A stretch of DNA of 64,000 nt from Diphasiastrum complanatum (lineage: Eukaryota; Streptophyta; Lycopodiopsida; Lycopodiales; Lycopodiaceae). Shown here one piece after another: positions 40,987-51,936 of the stretch; within the stretch, counting starts at the first letter, position 1; each line of letters opens with the position of its first letter. The position numbers were made by a program, and so were the translations under genes. Where the stretch lies: assembly GCA_029204225.1 (NCBI GenBank), contig CM055097.1:4372620-4436619 (forward strand), in the 5' to 3' direction. The notes beneath the pieces are model-generated. The model was not told the origin of the DNA. It saw nothing but the letters and a program-made list of their open reading frames with translations, and made no database searches.

Positions 40987-42231
40987 TTAACTCACACTAA
41001 GAAGATTCTTAGTGATAGATGGAATAAACAAAACATCCTTTAAATTCACATCCCTATTGGGAGAGAGATATAAATCATTGCAATCCCTTTGATTTCACAC
41101 TCACCATGTAGATCACCTTCTTGTCACCTTCAAATGCCATCAATGATGAATAATACTCCTTATGAAATTTCATATGTGATATAGCTCCACTATCAATCCA
41201 TCAATGATCAATATCTCCATGATTAGCCAACAAGCATGATGACATAACAAAAGCATCATTTGAAATTTGTTCATCAACACCATCTTCATCAAGAGTTAGA
41301 TTGATTTTCTTCTCACCTTGATCTCTTGGCAAAATGTCCTTTGACTCCACAATAGAAACATTTTAGCTTAGATCTATCTTTCTTCTTGCCAGCAAAAGTA
41401 GAAGGATCACCTTGATCTTGCCCTTTTGACCATTTGCCTTTGCCCTTGTCCTTGAACTTGCCTTTTGAGAACATAGCTTTCTCCTCTCCAACCTGAGATG
41501 TAGAAGATGATCCTCATCTTGCTTGGAGTCTAAACTCTTTAGCCACCAAGACCTCTTGCAAGTTCTCCATACTTGGCAATGTCTTTTGAATAGAAAAACT
41601 TTGCACCAAGTTAGCGTGATCATCCACTAAGCCATTCAGAACAACTTGAACAAGCTCTACATCCTTAATGCTTTCACCAATACATTTTTCATATTTCTTT
41701 TGAGTACTTTAAAAAATTTGCCTCCTTGGTGCTAGAACCCTAGATGTAGACTTGGACTCATAAATCTTCTTCAAGGTTTTCAAGCTTTACTATATGTTGT
41801 GCACTTACCAACTTCCTTGAGAAGTTCATTAGTCACATTCATCTTGACCACATGAAGAGCGTTCTTTGGCCTCCTATCATACCTCAATTGCTCTTGAGGT
41901 GTCAAAGGTCTCTCCTCCACACCTACTACAATATCCATCAACTCATTCATCTCTAGCAAAGACTCCATCCTCACCTTCCAAGTTGAATAGTTGCTTGAGG
42001 TTCATTGTTTTCCAACACGAAGCCACTTGAGGTTGCCATGTTGCAATGATTGATCTTATTCTTTGAATATTGATCAACTATAGAACTGTTCATGATCCTG
42101 TAATTGTAAAATTAGAATAATACAAGATCATCAAACAACTATAGAAGGAAGTGAGTGATTAGAGACACACATCTAATCCAAGACATGAGATCACTGTAGA
42201 AGAATAGTACCGATCAGTTAGTATCTGACTC

Positions 42232-42428
<197 letters not shown>

Positions 42429-42861
42429 ATTTTGAATTATAGCAATTATTTGTTTTTGTAAGTAGGATCATGTGCTCAACACAACTGTTTTGTGATCTGA
42501 TCATTGTTATCACAACATCTATTATATAGATTCGTTATTTTTCTACCATGTTGCATTCATGCTAAATGTTTGATTACCTCTCACTCTTCTCTCTGACTGT
42601 CACGAACATCAATAATAGAGAAATGCATGATTGTTTTAGACGCCTAATTATTTTGCAGTTCTTGATGGTTGTCTACGACACTTACACTCACATTTATTAT
42701 CAACATAAATTAGAACAACTCTATTCTTCGATTCTCTAGTAAATCAAAATTCTATAATCATTTTTTTTTCTTTGCTGGGATAATGACCTTATTCGCTATG
42801 ACCTAAACCCCATTGTGAATCCCATCACAGTCGTATCAGAGCTGATCAAATCCCAACACAA

Positions 42862-42873
42862 TGGTATCAAAGC
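42862..42873 (+). other. Primer binding site of plus-strand copia
   Basis: tggtatcaaagc differs by one base from the initiator-Met word. It lies 120 bases before the gag ATG at 42993. The DNA just to its left ends in CAACACA, a plausible LTR end. Confidence 0.6.
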
Positions 42874-42992
42874 CCCAGTTTAGATACACTAGAATCTTGA
42901 GATAATAATGATAATAAAAAAGAACCTAAATAGGTTCATATTTTTAGAGCTAGTTTATATTTTATTTGTGTACTATCTTTGTTCTTCGATCT

Positions 42993-43815
42993 TCATGGAA
43001 GGATCAACCTCGAAAATTCGATTGATCAATAAGTTCAACGGAGATAATTTTCACATGTGGAAATTCAAAATGAGAATGATACTGATCGAAAAGGAGCTAT
43101 GGGAATACGTAAATGGTTCAATAGCTAGACCGGCTAAACCAAAACTGCTACCCATATGGAAATCAAAAGATGGCAAAGCACTTGCCATTGTATCCTTAAA
43201 TCTGAAAGATACTCAAATAGCTCATGTATCAACTTGTTCCACTTCAAAAGAAGCATGGGATATTCTAACAAGGCATTTATGAAACATCAAATGTATCGAC
43301 TCGTCTCTTTTTTGAGAAATAAAGTCTTTACCTTCAAAATGAACAAAGGTACCTCAATCAGTGATCATCTGAATGAGTTTAAACATTTGTTGAATCAATT
43401 AGCTACAATAGGTTCGCCTATTTCTAAAGAAGACTCTAATATGTCTCTTCTTGCCAGTCTTTCTCCCTCCTACGACAATCTAGTTTTGCTTTTAAGCAAT
43501 AGTCCTACGCTATCACTCTAGAAGTTGACAAGAAGTTTATTGTAGGAAGAAGTAAGGAGAAAAAGCTTATCTACCTCGAGTAACAAGACAATGGCCTTGT
43601 ACTCCAATAATCAACAATCCAAAAAGAAGAAATTCAAGGATAAGAAGACAAAGGCTAAGCAGACAGATTCAACACAACACCAACAACACAGCTACCAAGA
43701 CCAAACTCTTCTGTAGATATTGCAAGAGAACCAGTCATGACATCAAAAACTATTGGATTCTCAAACATAATGAAGCAAAGAAGAAGATGCAACAACACCA
43801 AGAAGGAAGTTAATA
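42993..43815 (+). pseudogene. Copia gag, frameshifted
   Basis: MEGSTSKIRLINKFNGDNFH starts at 42993. The frame runs to KEAWDILTRHL (43282) and then shifts. The next frame continues with LRNKVFTFKMNKGTSISDHL and ISKEDSNMSLLASLSPSYD to 43521. A zinc-knuckle-like CRYCKRTSHDIKNY follows near 43710, with Tyr in place of the last Cys. The segment ends near 43815 without protease or integrase. Confidence 0.8.
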
Positions 43816-43988
43816 AGTGAGAGGGATTTGGCATCTTGCGTGTGTAAGTGTGTAAGTCCAACCCAATGATCACATAGTTATTTGATTAGTTAGAAGTTAA
43901 TAAAAGGACTTTAGGCCTTTTTGCAGAAATTAATGTCGCAAGGCCTAATAGGCAAGTTAGTGAATAAAAAGAATGCCCCCCAAATTTC

Positions 43989-45645
43989 TATTGGAAATTA
44001 AGCCCACAGTTGTCTCCTTGGTGAATGACTAATTTCTAATTCATGATTCTTCGTGCACGTTCATTGATCATTGATCTAGGGTCAGGTGAAACCAACTTTT
44101 GTTTTAAGTCTGCTCATCTGATAACTGTAGAAATCACAAACTTAGACAACCAATGGTGGCTAAAGGATTCACTCAAGTCCAAACAGTGGAGTATCAAAAA
44201 ATTTTCAGTCCTGTCATCAAGATGCAGTCAATTAGGACTTTGATTGCATTAGTAACCATAGAAGACCTTGAAATGCACCAAATGGATGTCAAGACAACAC
44301 TTCTCAATGACAACGTCGAAGAAGAGCTGTATACACTAGAAGGATTTGAAGTCAAAGGCCAAGAGCACAAAGTGTGCAAGCTGCACAAAGCAATCTACGG
44401 TATGAAACAGGTCGCAAGAGCATGGTTCGATAGAATCAACTCTTATCTCATTCAATTGGGATTTGTAAACAATTCAGTTGACTGTAATGTTTATTTAAAG
44501 CATATAGTCACCAATTCAGTTCACTACCAAGAATGATTTGTCAAAGAAATTTGACATGACTGATTTAGGAGCTCTCCATTCTTTGCTAGGAATTCACATT
44601 ACTAGAAATAGGCTTCAAAAGAAGATCTATCTTAGCCAGCAGACATATCTAAAAGGCATTTTAGAAAAATTTCATATGTCTGATTGCAAACCAATTGATA
44701 CTCCAATGGATCCAAGTATAGTATTGACTAAACCTACTTGTGCTGATTCTGATAGTAAAGTACTCGACATAGCAAAGTATCCTTATCATTCACTAATAGG
44801 ATCTTTGATGTATGCAATGCTGTGTACTAGACCAAATTTAGCATACATTGTTAGCACGTTAAGTCAATTCATGTCTAATCCTAGGATCTCTCATTGGAAA
44901 GCATTAAAGAAAGTGATGAGATATATTCAGGGAAGTTTAGATCACATTTTATGATATGATGGAAATGCTATCGACCCACTCGTCCTGCGAGGCTACTCCG
45001 ACACAGATTGGAGAAAAACAGTCTCTACCAGAAAATCTACCTTTGGGTTCTGTTTCCATCTGGTAGGGGGACCGATTTCGTGGAACTCAAGGAAGCAAAA
45101 ATCAGTTGCGTTTTCTTTGACCGAGGCAGAGTACATCGCAATATGTCAAGCTTCAAAAGAATCTGTATAGATCAGGTTATTACTTCACGACTTACATCAC
45201 ACTCATTTCAATGCTACCACCATTCTGTGTGACAACTTGAGTTGTATTTCACTGTCACTGAATCCCAGATTTCATGGCAAATCCAGGCACATAGAAATCC
45301 AGTATCATTTCATTCGGGAGAAAGTTTTCTCAGGGCAAGTGATCCTTCAGTATTGCTCCACAAAAAAAATGGTCGCAGACATCTTCACCAAAGCGCTTCC
45401 CAGAATCAAGCATCAGAAATTCTTCAACATGCTGAACCTGACGAAGATAACAAGGCACCAACCGTGACCTTAAGGGGACTGTTGGAAATTAAGCCCACCG
45501 TTGTCTCCTTGGTGAATGACTAAAAGTTCTAATTCATGATTCTTCCTGCACGTTTATTGATCATTGATCTAGGGTTAGGTGAAACCAACTTTGGTTCTAC
45601 GTCTGCTCATCTGATACCTACCGGAATCACAAACTTAGACAACCA
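43989..45645 (+). mobile_element. Short LTR-flanked copia derivative carrying only RT-RNase H
   Basis: A 164-bp repeat (43989-44152) and a 166-bp repeat (45480-45645), about 90% alike, flank an RT and RNase H cassette. The flanking five bases are atttc and atttt, a possible target duplication. Between the repeats there is RT (44153-44536; KGFTQVQTVEYQKIFSPVIK, MHQMDVKTTLLND, AIYGMKQVARAWFDRI), a join that lacks the YVDD block, then 44538-44954 (FDMTDLGALHSLLGIHITRN, LIGSLMYAMLCTRPNLAYIV) and RNase H to about 45465 (FHGKSRHIEIQYHFIREKVF, MVADIFTKALPRIKHQKFF). There is no primer site after the left repeat; an ATG of RT follows it at once. Confidence 0.75.
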
Positions 45646-46855
45646 ATTTTTTTGAAGAATGTCTATAATGGGCTTTCGGCTGATCTCCAACAAAGGGTAA
45701 CCAATCCTGTCATAATTTCAAGTTTAGATGTTAAGTTCAATAATTTGAAGTCATTGAAGACTTGGCCATCTTCAAGGACTTCCACAAAATTAACATTCAG
45801 AACAAGTCTGCAGAAATACATTACTTTCGCGACAGTCTGCAAAAGTACTCTAAGTGTCGCGACAGTCTGCAGAAATGAACTATGTTCGCCACAATGTCAC
45901 CTTTTTCGCATTTTTTCAAAATGCAAAACTTGCATAGTTCAAAAGTTTAACTGTTTTTAACACCTTCGGCTTTTTCGCATTTTTCCAAAAAATGTGAAGA
46001 GAGAGAAAATTCCCGAAGGTCATCTATTTTCATGAGTTAAATTGTTTTAAGGGCACCTTCGTCTTTTTAAGGGCCGAAGAGAGAGAAAATGCCGAAGGTC
46101 GTCTATTTTAAACGAGGAACGTTCCCAGCCACTTTTCAAAATTTGCGAAGTGAGAGAAAACCACTTTACGTAAAATGCGAAGTGAGAGAATTTGCGACAT
46201 CCTCGTCCGCGTCAACATTCCCTACGGGTTGACAGTATACACTATGTACAGTTGCCACGAAAGCCATATACTTCCAAGTACAACGACTTACCTAATTAGG
46301 TGACAAACATTTAATGTAGTTAATACATGGATGCAATCTATAAATAGATCATCCCAACATAGATTACTTGAGACGCTCCGTCCATGAGACATATGATTTT
46401 GAGCCTCCCAGTTATGCCGTCATTTTTTGTTATAATTGCTATTTGATTATGCTTTAGTGTAATATAGCAGCAGCATGCTTTTTGATCTGTGCATAACATC
46501 GAGTGAACCTTCGCCAGAGTAACCTTCGCCAATACGATTTTTGAGTTCTGAACTATCAGATCTAGCCACTGTCAAATTTGTGAAGGATTTTGAACAGATT
46601 TGGTACTGATTATGAGAAATTCCTATTTTTAGAGTACCATTTGCTTGATCAAGATCTCTTATTCTGAAGTTAGAATCTGATTAATATCAAGTGACAGAAG
46701 TTTTTTTAGATCAGATCCGGGAATAGGAAAAACATCTAGATCCAATCTCATTATCCATCCCCTATTTTTTGAAGTGATTCGTGAGAACGACGGATTTAGA
46801 TTCTGATCCTGATATTTAAAAACCCCCATGTCCTATTATTTGAAGACCTCCTCGT
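45646..46855. other. Repetitive LTR-like DNA; no gene seen
   Basis: It is rich in the words gcgacagtctgcag, cttcggctttttcgc and gaagtgagagaaaa, which recur near 25440-25680 and 53450-53660. I take it as LTR debris of the TGTTGGATT copia family. Confidence 0.4.
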
Positions 46856-47242
46856 TTGGAGTTGCCAAAGTACAATGGATAGACTGATCCAGTTAGATTC
46901 CTCAAAATCTTTACTGAATCATGTGAAGTCTATGGTGAAGTTAATCCAGAGGACGAACTTAAATTATTTCCTATGTCCTTAACTGGTGCGGCTCAAGATT
47001 GGTTTTATAATCAAGACTTGATGAAACGTTTAGATTGGGAAGTAGTAAAAGCTGCACTCATTAAGAGATTTAAGCCCATGAAGTTCTTGGACGATCCTTT
47101 CCTACTCTTAAGTAAAATCAAAATGGGAAAGAAGGAGAGAGTGCGCGATTATATTGAGAGGATCAAACATCTAAGATCCGAATGTGAACTAGATCTCATA
47201 AATAATGAAGTGATTATGTGGTTCTTAGCAGGTCTTCCGTAA
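46856..47242 (+). pseudogene. Ty3/gypsy gag fragment
   Basis: It reads LPKYNG, a TAG stop, then TDPVRFLKIFTESCEVYGEV, MSLTGAAQDWFYNQDL, VKAALIKRFKPMKF and IERIKHLRSECELD. This is the Retrotrans_gag core. It stops at a TAA after AGLP. The protease and pol part is absent. Confidence 0.75.
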
Positions 47243-48029
47243 TGGATCAAGAAATGCAACACTAGTTGCATGCATACATCACCCTCTTCCAAAACTTTGG
47301 ATGTTATCATTATCCTCGCGAAAACCATTGCATGAACCTATTTTCCATTCGATTCCTCTTGCATGTCACTCTTTTTTACTTCTTTACTCTTGCCTGTATG
47401 CAAAATCAATGAGTATGTGTCTATTTTACATTGTTATGAATGTCAGATTTTGTGATTTGCAATTTTGAATCAAAGAAATATTGTCATATGTTTCCAATCA
47501 GATTTTGTACTCATTTCAAGGATTACCAAACCACAAGAAGTATTCGACAATGCTACATTGATGTATATGTAGTTGGCTTTTAATAATTGTTCTTGTATAA
47601 TAAAGTTTTTTTTTTGTGTGTTTTGAGAGAGGGGGTTTACCTCTCATCACTTCCATGTGGATTCTTGATGTGAACGAATTGATATAGCATTTTCATTATA
47701 TATTCATATACTTAATGACAATACTTTTGGAACCCAATTGATGTTAGTAAAACTTTAGTAAATCCCAAGAATACAATAGCTTGCAAGTAAAGTTCTAAGT
47801 TTTGCGTGAGTAAAGCTAGAAAGAACATTCACACCAACTCAGCTTTTTGAACATTGATTGACAGATACCCGTGCCATCATGGGAGGGCCAAAAATGACAT
47901 TGTGGCATACATTTGAAGGGCACAAGACAAAGTTATGACAAAAATGTTTTGTTTAGCAATAAAGGCGTATGCAACATGTGGTCTTGTCACCACTCTTGGC
48001 GGATTAGGAAAAAAAAAAACAGCTTACTG
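47243..48029. other. 3' flank of the NSP2-like gene; no gene seen
   Basis: AT-rich sequence without recognisable frames. The part nearest 48030 should hold the 3' UTR of the minus-strand GRAS gene. Confidence 0.4.
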
Positions 48030-50018
48030 TCACAAAATTTGTACGTTTTGAGATTGCCACACAGAGACTTCTACTAGTGGCGTGTCTCCCCAGCAGATTG
48101 CGACCTCATGCCCTCCACCCTCGATTCTGTAACCTTCTTTGAAAAAAGCCAGCAACAGTTTTGCTTGAGTTTGGTTACAATGGCTTATGCTTATGGGCTC
48201 CAACCCTGACTCTTGCAATACATTGCAGCTTGATCTTGCCCTGCCCACGTCCTCATCCTTTTCCTGCTGGCAGATGGTTGTAACCATGCTACAGATTCGA
48301 GGTGCTAAGAAGGTGGTCTCTACTGCTGCCCTTGCAAGATCATGTGCTGACAGGCTTGCTTCCACGGAATCGAATAAGGCACAGGAATGGTGTAAGATCT
48401 CGAAGAATCTTTCTGTGAAGTTTGTTGATGTACACTTGAGTGCCTCATCACTAATTGTCACCACTTTGATCTGCATCTTACTTATGGCTGAGACGAAGGC
48501 ATATATGGATTTTGGGTTTCGTGAAGTCATGTGCGGAAGTTGCAGCATGCAGTTAGCTACTAAGGCTCCTTCCTGATCGGCTTTGTCTAGTTTAAGAGAT
48601 CCCGTTTCTTCATCAAGTGTAACTATATCAAAGGAAAATGGAATGTGGAAAGTTTCTGCGATCTCGAATAGCCTTCTTCCTGTCAATTCGGCGGAAGAAG
48701 AGAGGGAATTGGGAGCCAGTTCCTGTTGCACGGCAGTGATTCGAAGGAAGGAAATACCATTAGATCTTGTTGCCAGAGATTCGATTAGTGGTGGCCACTG
48801 TAACCCTTCCATGATGTCAAAGTCAATAATGTGGACTACACTTTCATCCTCGACGGCCTCCAGGATTGCTTGATTAGCAGTCAAATGTGCGAATTTGTTG
48901 TATGGACACACCTCATGTAGCAACTGAAATGCACCACTAATCGTCTCTGAGCTTTGTGCAATGCTGTGATCAGGCAACTCGTGGTTTATAAGAGATCGCA
49001 AAGTTTGATAGAAATGTGATGCAACACGGTGGATCGTACTTTCCTTCGATGACAAAAGTTGCTCTATTCTTGTTAGTATAACTGCTGCAAGGTCTTCGTT
49101 GCCATTAGTTTCCGCCTCAGCGCATGCGGTTAGCAGATGCACGACGCGTACTGCATTGTAATCTTCCTCTGTCTGAGGATCATAACAGTGAAAAAAATCA
49201 GTCTCTTCACTAGATTCTGGAGTGGCAGGATGGCTGGCTTTTGATATTTGCAACTCCTCCCATGAATTGTTGTCTTCGGCTCTGCGTGCACCGTCTGCAT
49301 CGTAGGTCTCCGTCCTCACAAGACATTCTGCTTGCCTTTTGCTGTCAACTTGATCAAGTATCATAACCCCTTCGGAATCGTCCTCTGAGAGCTCCTCCCA
49401 TTCGGGATTCAAGCCTCGCGGACTCCTTTGGTTGCCACTGTTTGTATCTGGGCTTTGCGGCTCATTGATCTGCAACTCAGCGCTTGACGCAGAACTAACC
49501 AAGCACTGTCTTTCGCTAGTTTTGCTAGAAGAGACATCAAATTCCTGATTCTCTGTGCCCTGCTGCTCCAAAATATACTGAAGGATATGATGCACGTCGA
49601 CGTCTGATGCAGATCTCTCGATCAATTTTTGGTCTCCGATAGTCTCACCAGAAAATACGTCTGTCTCTTGGCAGTCCTCGATTTCTTGATCTAGTAGATA
49701 CGCCATAAGGCTGCTCAAAGTAGTTTTATCCTCATCCTTCAGCTCCCCGTTCTGCTTTGCTTCCGGAGCTAATCCATACTTTACCTCATCGGGTACCAGC
49801 TGGTTCTCCGCCTCGAGGGAGCTGCCCGAACAGTCCAGCCAATTGAGCCAAGATTCTTCTTGAACAGAATCTGCTGAGTTCAACTTCCTGCGTTTCGATC
49901 TATCCGAGTTGGAATCTGATTCTGCTTCTTCGGATTGGCTGAGAATCATGTCCTCAGCCCTATTCCAAGCTTCAAACTGGGTAAGTTGCCAATCAACACC
50001 AAATTCATGTATATCCAT
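48030..50018 (-). CDS. NSP2-like GRAS transcriptional regulator
   Basis: An intact, intronless 662-residue protein. The GRAS domain spans about 287-655. LHRI contains VRVVHLLTACAEAE; the VHIID-type block reads FAHLTANQAILEAV then VVHIIDFDIMEGLQWPPLI. A GRRLFEIAETFHIPFSF segment follows, then NCMLQLPHM, ERFFEILHHSCALFDSVEASL with APRI after it, and a SAW-type end (NQTQAKLLLAFFKEGYRIE, VSVWQ). The IMEGLQW form, the GRRL/PFSF block and the FDS-EA-APRI order fit the NSP2/SCL26 subfamily best. In other plants that subfamily partners NSP1 in symbiosis signalling and strigolactone biosynthesis genes. The first 280 residues are acidic and longer than in angiosperm NSP2 (about 500 residues in total), with a basic KRRK stretch (about 42-45) and a tandem 41-residue repeat. 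The first in-frame ATG is at 50018; a TAG lies just upstream. A role in symbiosis is inferred. Confidence 0.88.
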   Translation of the reverse strand: MDIHEFGVDWQLTQFEAWNRAEDMILSQSEEAESDSNSDRSKRRKLNSADSVQEESWLNWLDCSGSSLEAENQLVPDEVKYGLAPEAKQNGELKDEDKTTLSSLMAYLLDQEIEDCQETDVFSGETIGDQKLIERSASDVDVHHILQYILEQQGTENQEFDVSSSKTSERQCLVSSASSAELQINEPQSPDTNSGNQRSPRGLNPEWEELSEDDSEGVMILDQVDSKRQAECLVRTETYDADGARRAEDNNSWEELQISKASHPATPESSEETDFFHCYDPQTEEDYNAVRVVHLLTACAEAETNGNEDLAAVILTRIEQLLSSKESTIHRVASHFYQTLRSLINHELPDHSIAQSSETISGAFQLLHEVCPYNKFAHLTANQAILEAVEDESVVHIIDFDIMEGLQWPPLIESLATRSNGISFLRITAVQQELAPNSLSSSAELTGRRLFEIAETFHIPFSFDIVTLDEETGSLKLDKADQEGALVANCMLQLPHMTSRNPKSIYAFVSAISKMQIKVVTISDEALKCTSTNFTERFFEILHHSCALFDSVEASLSAHDLARAAVETTFLAPRICSMVTTICQQEKDEDVGRARSSCNVLQESGLEPISISHCNQTQAKLLLAFFKEGYRIEGGGHEVAICWGDTPLVEVSVWQSQNVQIL

Positions 50019-50597
50019 CTTACACAAATCCTAAATGGCGCAGGTACAGAAACAAGATCACTATGATCAGACTACTCAAGCTACCATGACAGTTCAGAAA
50101 TGAATCTTCTCAACCTGTCTATCTGTATGCCTATATTCAGCCAAAGATCATTGGCCAAAATTTGTATCACAAGAGCGGTGTAGTAGATGAAGCTGCAATA
50201 TCACTATGCCACCTTAGACAGAGTATGTGCAAAACACGATTCCTTTGCTCCTTGTATAGCAAACTCCACTATTTAGCCTTGTGATATTCCCAGCTTCCAT
50301 CCCCCCCCCCCCCCCCCCCCCCCCAACGCTTTGGTGTGCTGAACAGAGGACTTCATTCTCGGTCAAGTTCAACCCACCCGCATGCCCTACCCCTGGGGGC
50401 CTGGACCCCAACTCTTCCCCACACAAAAGTGGGCCCAAGTTCACACACACCTGGCAAGTGTACAAAATTGGGGGAATGATTAAGTAGTGCACTTCATGGG
50501 CACCTGCACTGCTGGCCCCACTTCATCCAAGGGTGGTGGATGGAGTTAAGGGAGAAAAAATACATGTATCCCCTTGGATGGTGTGGGACTTGTGCAC
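50019..50597 (-). promoter_or_regulatory. Upstream region of the NSP2-like gene
   Basis: The 5' UTR and proximal promoter must lie here. I could not place a convincing TATA box. A 24-C run sits at 50301-50324, about 280 bases upstream of the ATG. Confidence 0.35.
50301..50324 (+). repeat. Poly-C/poly-G run (24 bases)
   Basis: An uninterrupted run of 24 C on the plus strand, G on the gene's coding strand. Its length is likely to vary and could be partly a sequencing artefact. Confidence 0.9.
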
Positions 50598-50830
50598 CAT
50601 AGACACTGCAGTGTCTCTCAGGTGCACCCAAAATTGGCAAAATTCAAGGATTTCATTAGGCCCTCTTAGGTGTGGTATAGATATTGGCAAAATTCGGCAC
50701 TGGAGTGCCTTTGAGGTGCACCCAAAATTGGCAAAATTCAAGGATTTCATTAGGCACTCTTAGGTGTGCTATAGATATTGGCAACATTCAAGGATTTCAT
50801 TAGGCCGGATTAGGTGTGGTATAGAGTGCT
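50598..50830. repeat. Tandem repeat, period about 94 bp, 2.5 units
   Basis: aggtgcacccaaaattggca starts at 50620 and again at 50714. The inner word ttcaaggatttcattaggc occurs three times (near 50643, 50737, 50787). The array lies 600-800 bases upstream of the NSP2-like ATG. Confidence 0.85.
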
Positions 50831-51325
50831 TGGTTTTTGGCATGAGATTAACCACCATGTTCAACACATGGGCGGTGTTAAAAAATTAAAAAATAATAAA
50901 TAATAAATTCTCTCCTTCTTATGAAGTTTCTTGGATGCTAAACATTCCCAATTTCAATGATTTTAATGCTAAAAGCTATAAATGGAAAAAATATAATAAA
51001 TATTATAAAAACAAGGTGACAAATGCATGAAGAAAAACTTTGTATTATGCAATGCATTTGAATCTCTAAATATTCAAAACAAAGATAAAAAATAAAATAC
51101 CTCACCTACGAATAACACCTCATCTGTTAGCATATATTTAACCATAAGTTATCATTATCACAAGTAAGTCAAAAAAATAATAACATAACTACATCTGGCT
51201 TTCACAAGTTTTTATTTTTCTCAAACGCCACTCACACGTAGATGGGGTTTGTTTTTCTCGTCTTGGATACCGCCCATGTGCGCACGGGGTTATGTTATAA
51301 GGTCATGTGTGAAATGCTTTAGAAC

Positions 51326-51936
51326 CATCGACTTTTCAATCCTGAATTTTCAATGCCACCGTAAAACTCAAAACGTCCCTAGAAAGCAACTCTTTGAAAA
51401 GTGTTCGGAAATGCTTGAAGTCAATCGACTCCTCAATCCTCAATTTTCAACGGCACCACAAAATGTCCCTAGAAAACAACACTTCTCAAAAAGTGTTTGA
51501 CAAACTTTTTTTAAATTACCCTCCAAAAACCTGCATCCCTTGAAGCTCCTAAGTTTTCAAAGGACTATTACTTGAGGTTCTATATGATTATATAAAAAAC
51601 AATTATAAAAATTAAGATGCAAATTTCATTCCTATACTTTGCCTGCCTTCCAAAACACTTCTTGTGAACCAATGTTCGGGAAAGTCAACAAAGTATATGA
51701 ATAAAATCGGCATCTTTTTTTAAAAAAGTTTTTTATAGAGGAAAATAAACTCACCCTTTTAAAGTTTTATGAGCAATGATCCTAAAAAAATCAACAAGAT
51801 TCAAAAAAACGCAGATTTTTTTTAAGGATAACTCAAAACTTAAAAGGTTTCTTTGAACTTTCTTGACTTCCGCAATCCCAACCCTCAATTTTCAACGCCA
51901 ACACAACACTCAAAATGTCCCTGAAAATCAACACTT
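51326..51936. repeat. Three copies of a 70-75-bp repeat
   Basis: Segments built on caatcctcaattttcaacg, caaaatgtccctagaaa and caacact occur near 51338, 51433 and 51880. The first two are adjacent; the third is 440 bases on. Origin unknown. Confidence 0.65.

Larger units (their letters stand above)
39575..42039 (-). mobile_element. Degenerate Ty1/copia element
   Basis: Minus strand, right to left. Gag starts at 42039 (MATSSG), with MESLLEMNELMDIVVGVEER at 41974 and a broken zinc-knuckle region at 41363-41623. GAG-pre-integrase follows (40606-40986; VWHKRLGHLNYKSLEVV, CEQCVLSKSHRLPYKR), then the integrase core (40041-40442; NSGEYISTKFKEYCDANGI, RTPQQNGVAEKKN). The start of RT comes last (39607-40044; EWIQVMDLEYQALMKNNTW). 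RT is cut after about 60 residues, so palm and RNase H are missing. It is a relative of the copy at 59179-62150. Confidence 0.85.

Noticed and set aside
48187-48873. Plus-strand frames of 96-129 residues across the GRAS gene
   Set aside because: They are antisense to a clear GRAS domain and have no motifs of their own.
49040-49110. A miR171-type target site in the LHRI region of the NSP2-like gene
   Set aside because: Read on the coding strand, the region encoding AAVILTRIEQ shows too many mismatches to the known miR171 site of GRAS genes.
50018-50027. A longer start for the NSP2-like protein
   Set aside because: The extra codons begin with TTG and are preceded at once by an in-frame TAG. 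The first ATG is at 50018.
50600-50830. A CRISPR array
   Set aside because: Units are 94 bp, contiguous and imperfect, without short direct repeats and unique spacers, and the DNA is plant nuclear.
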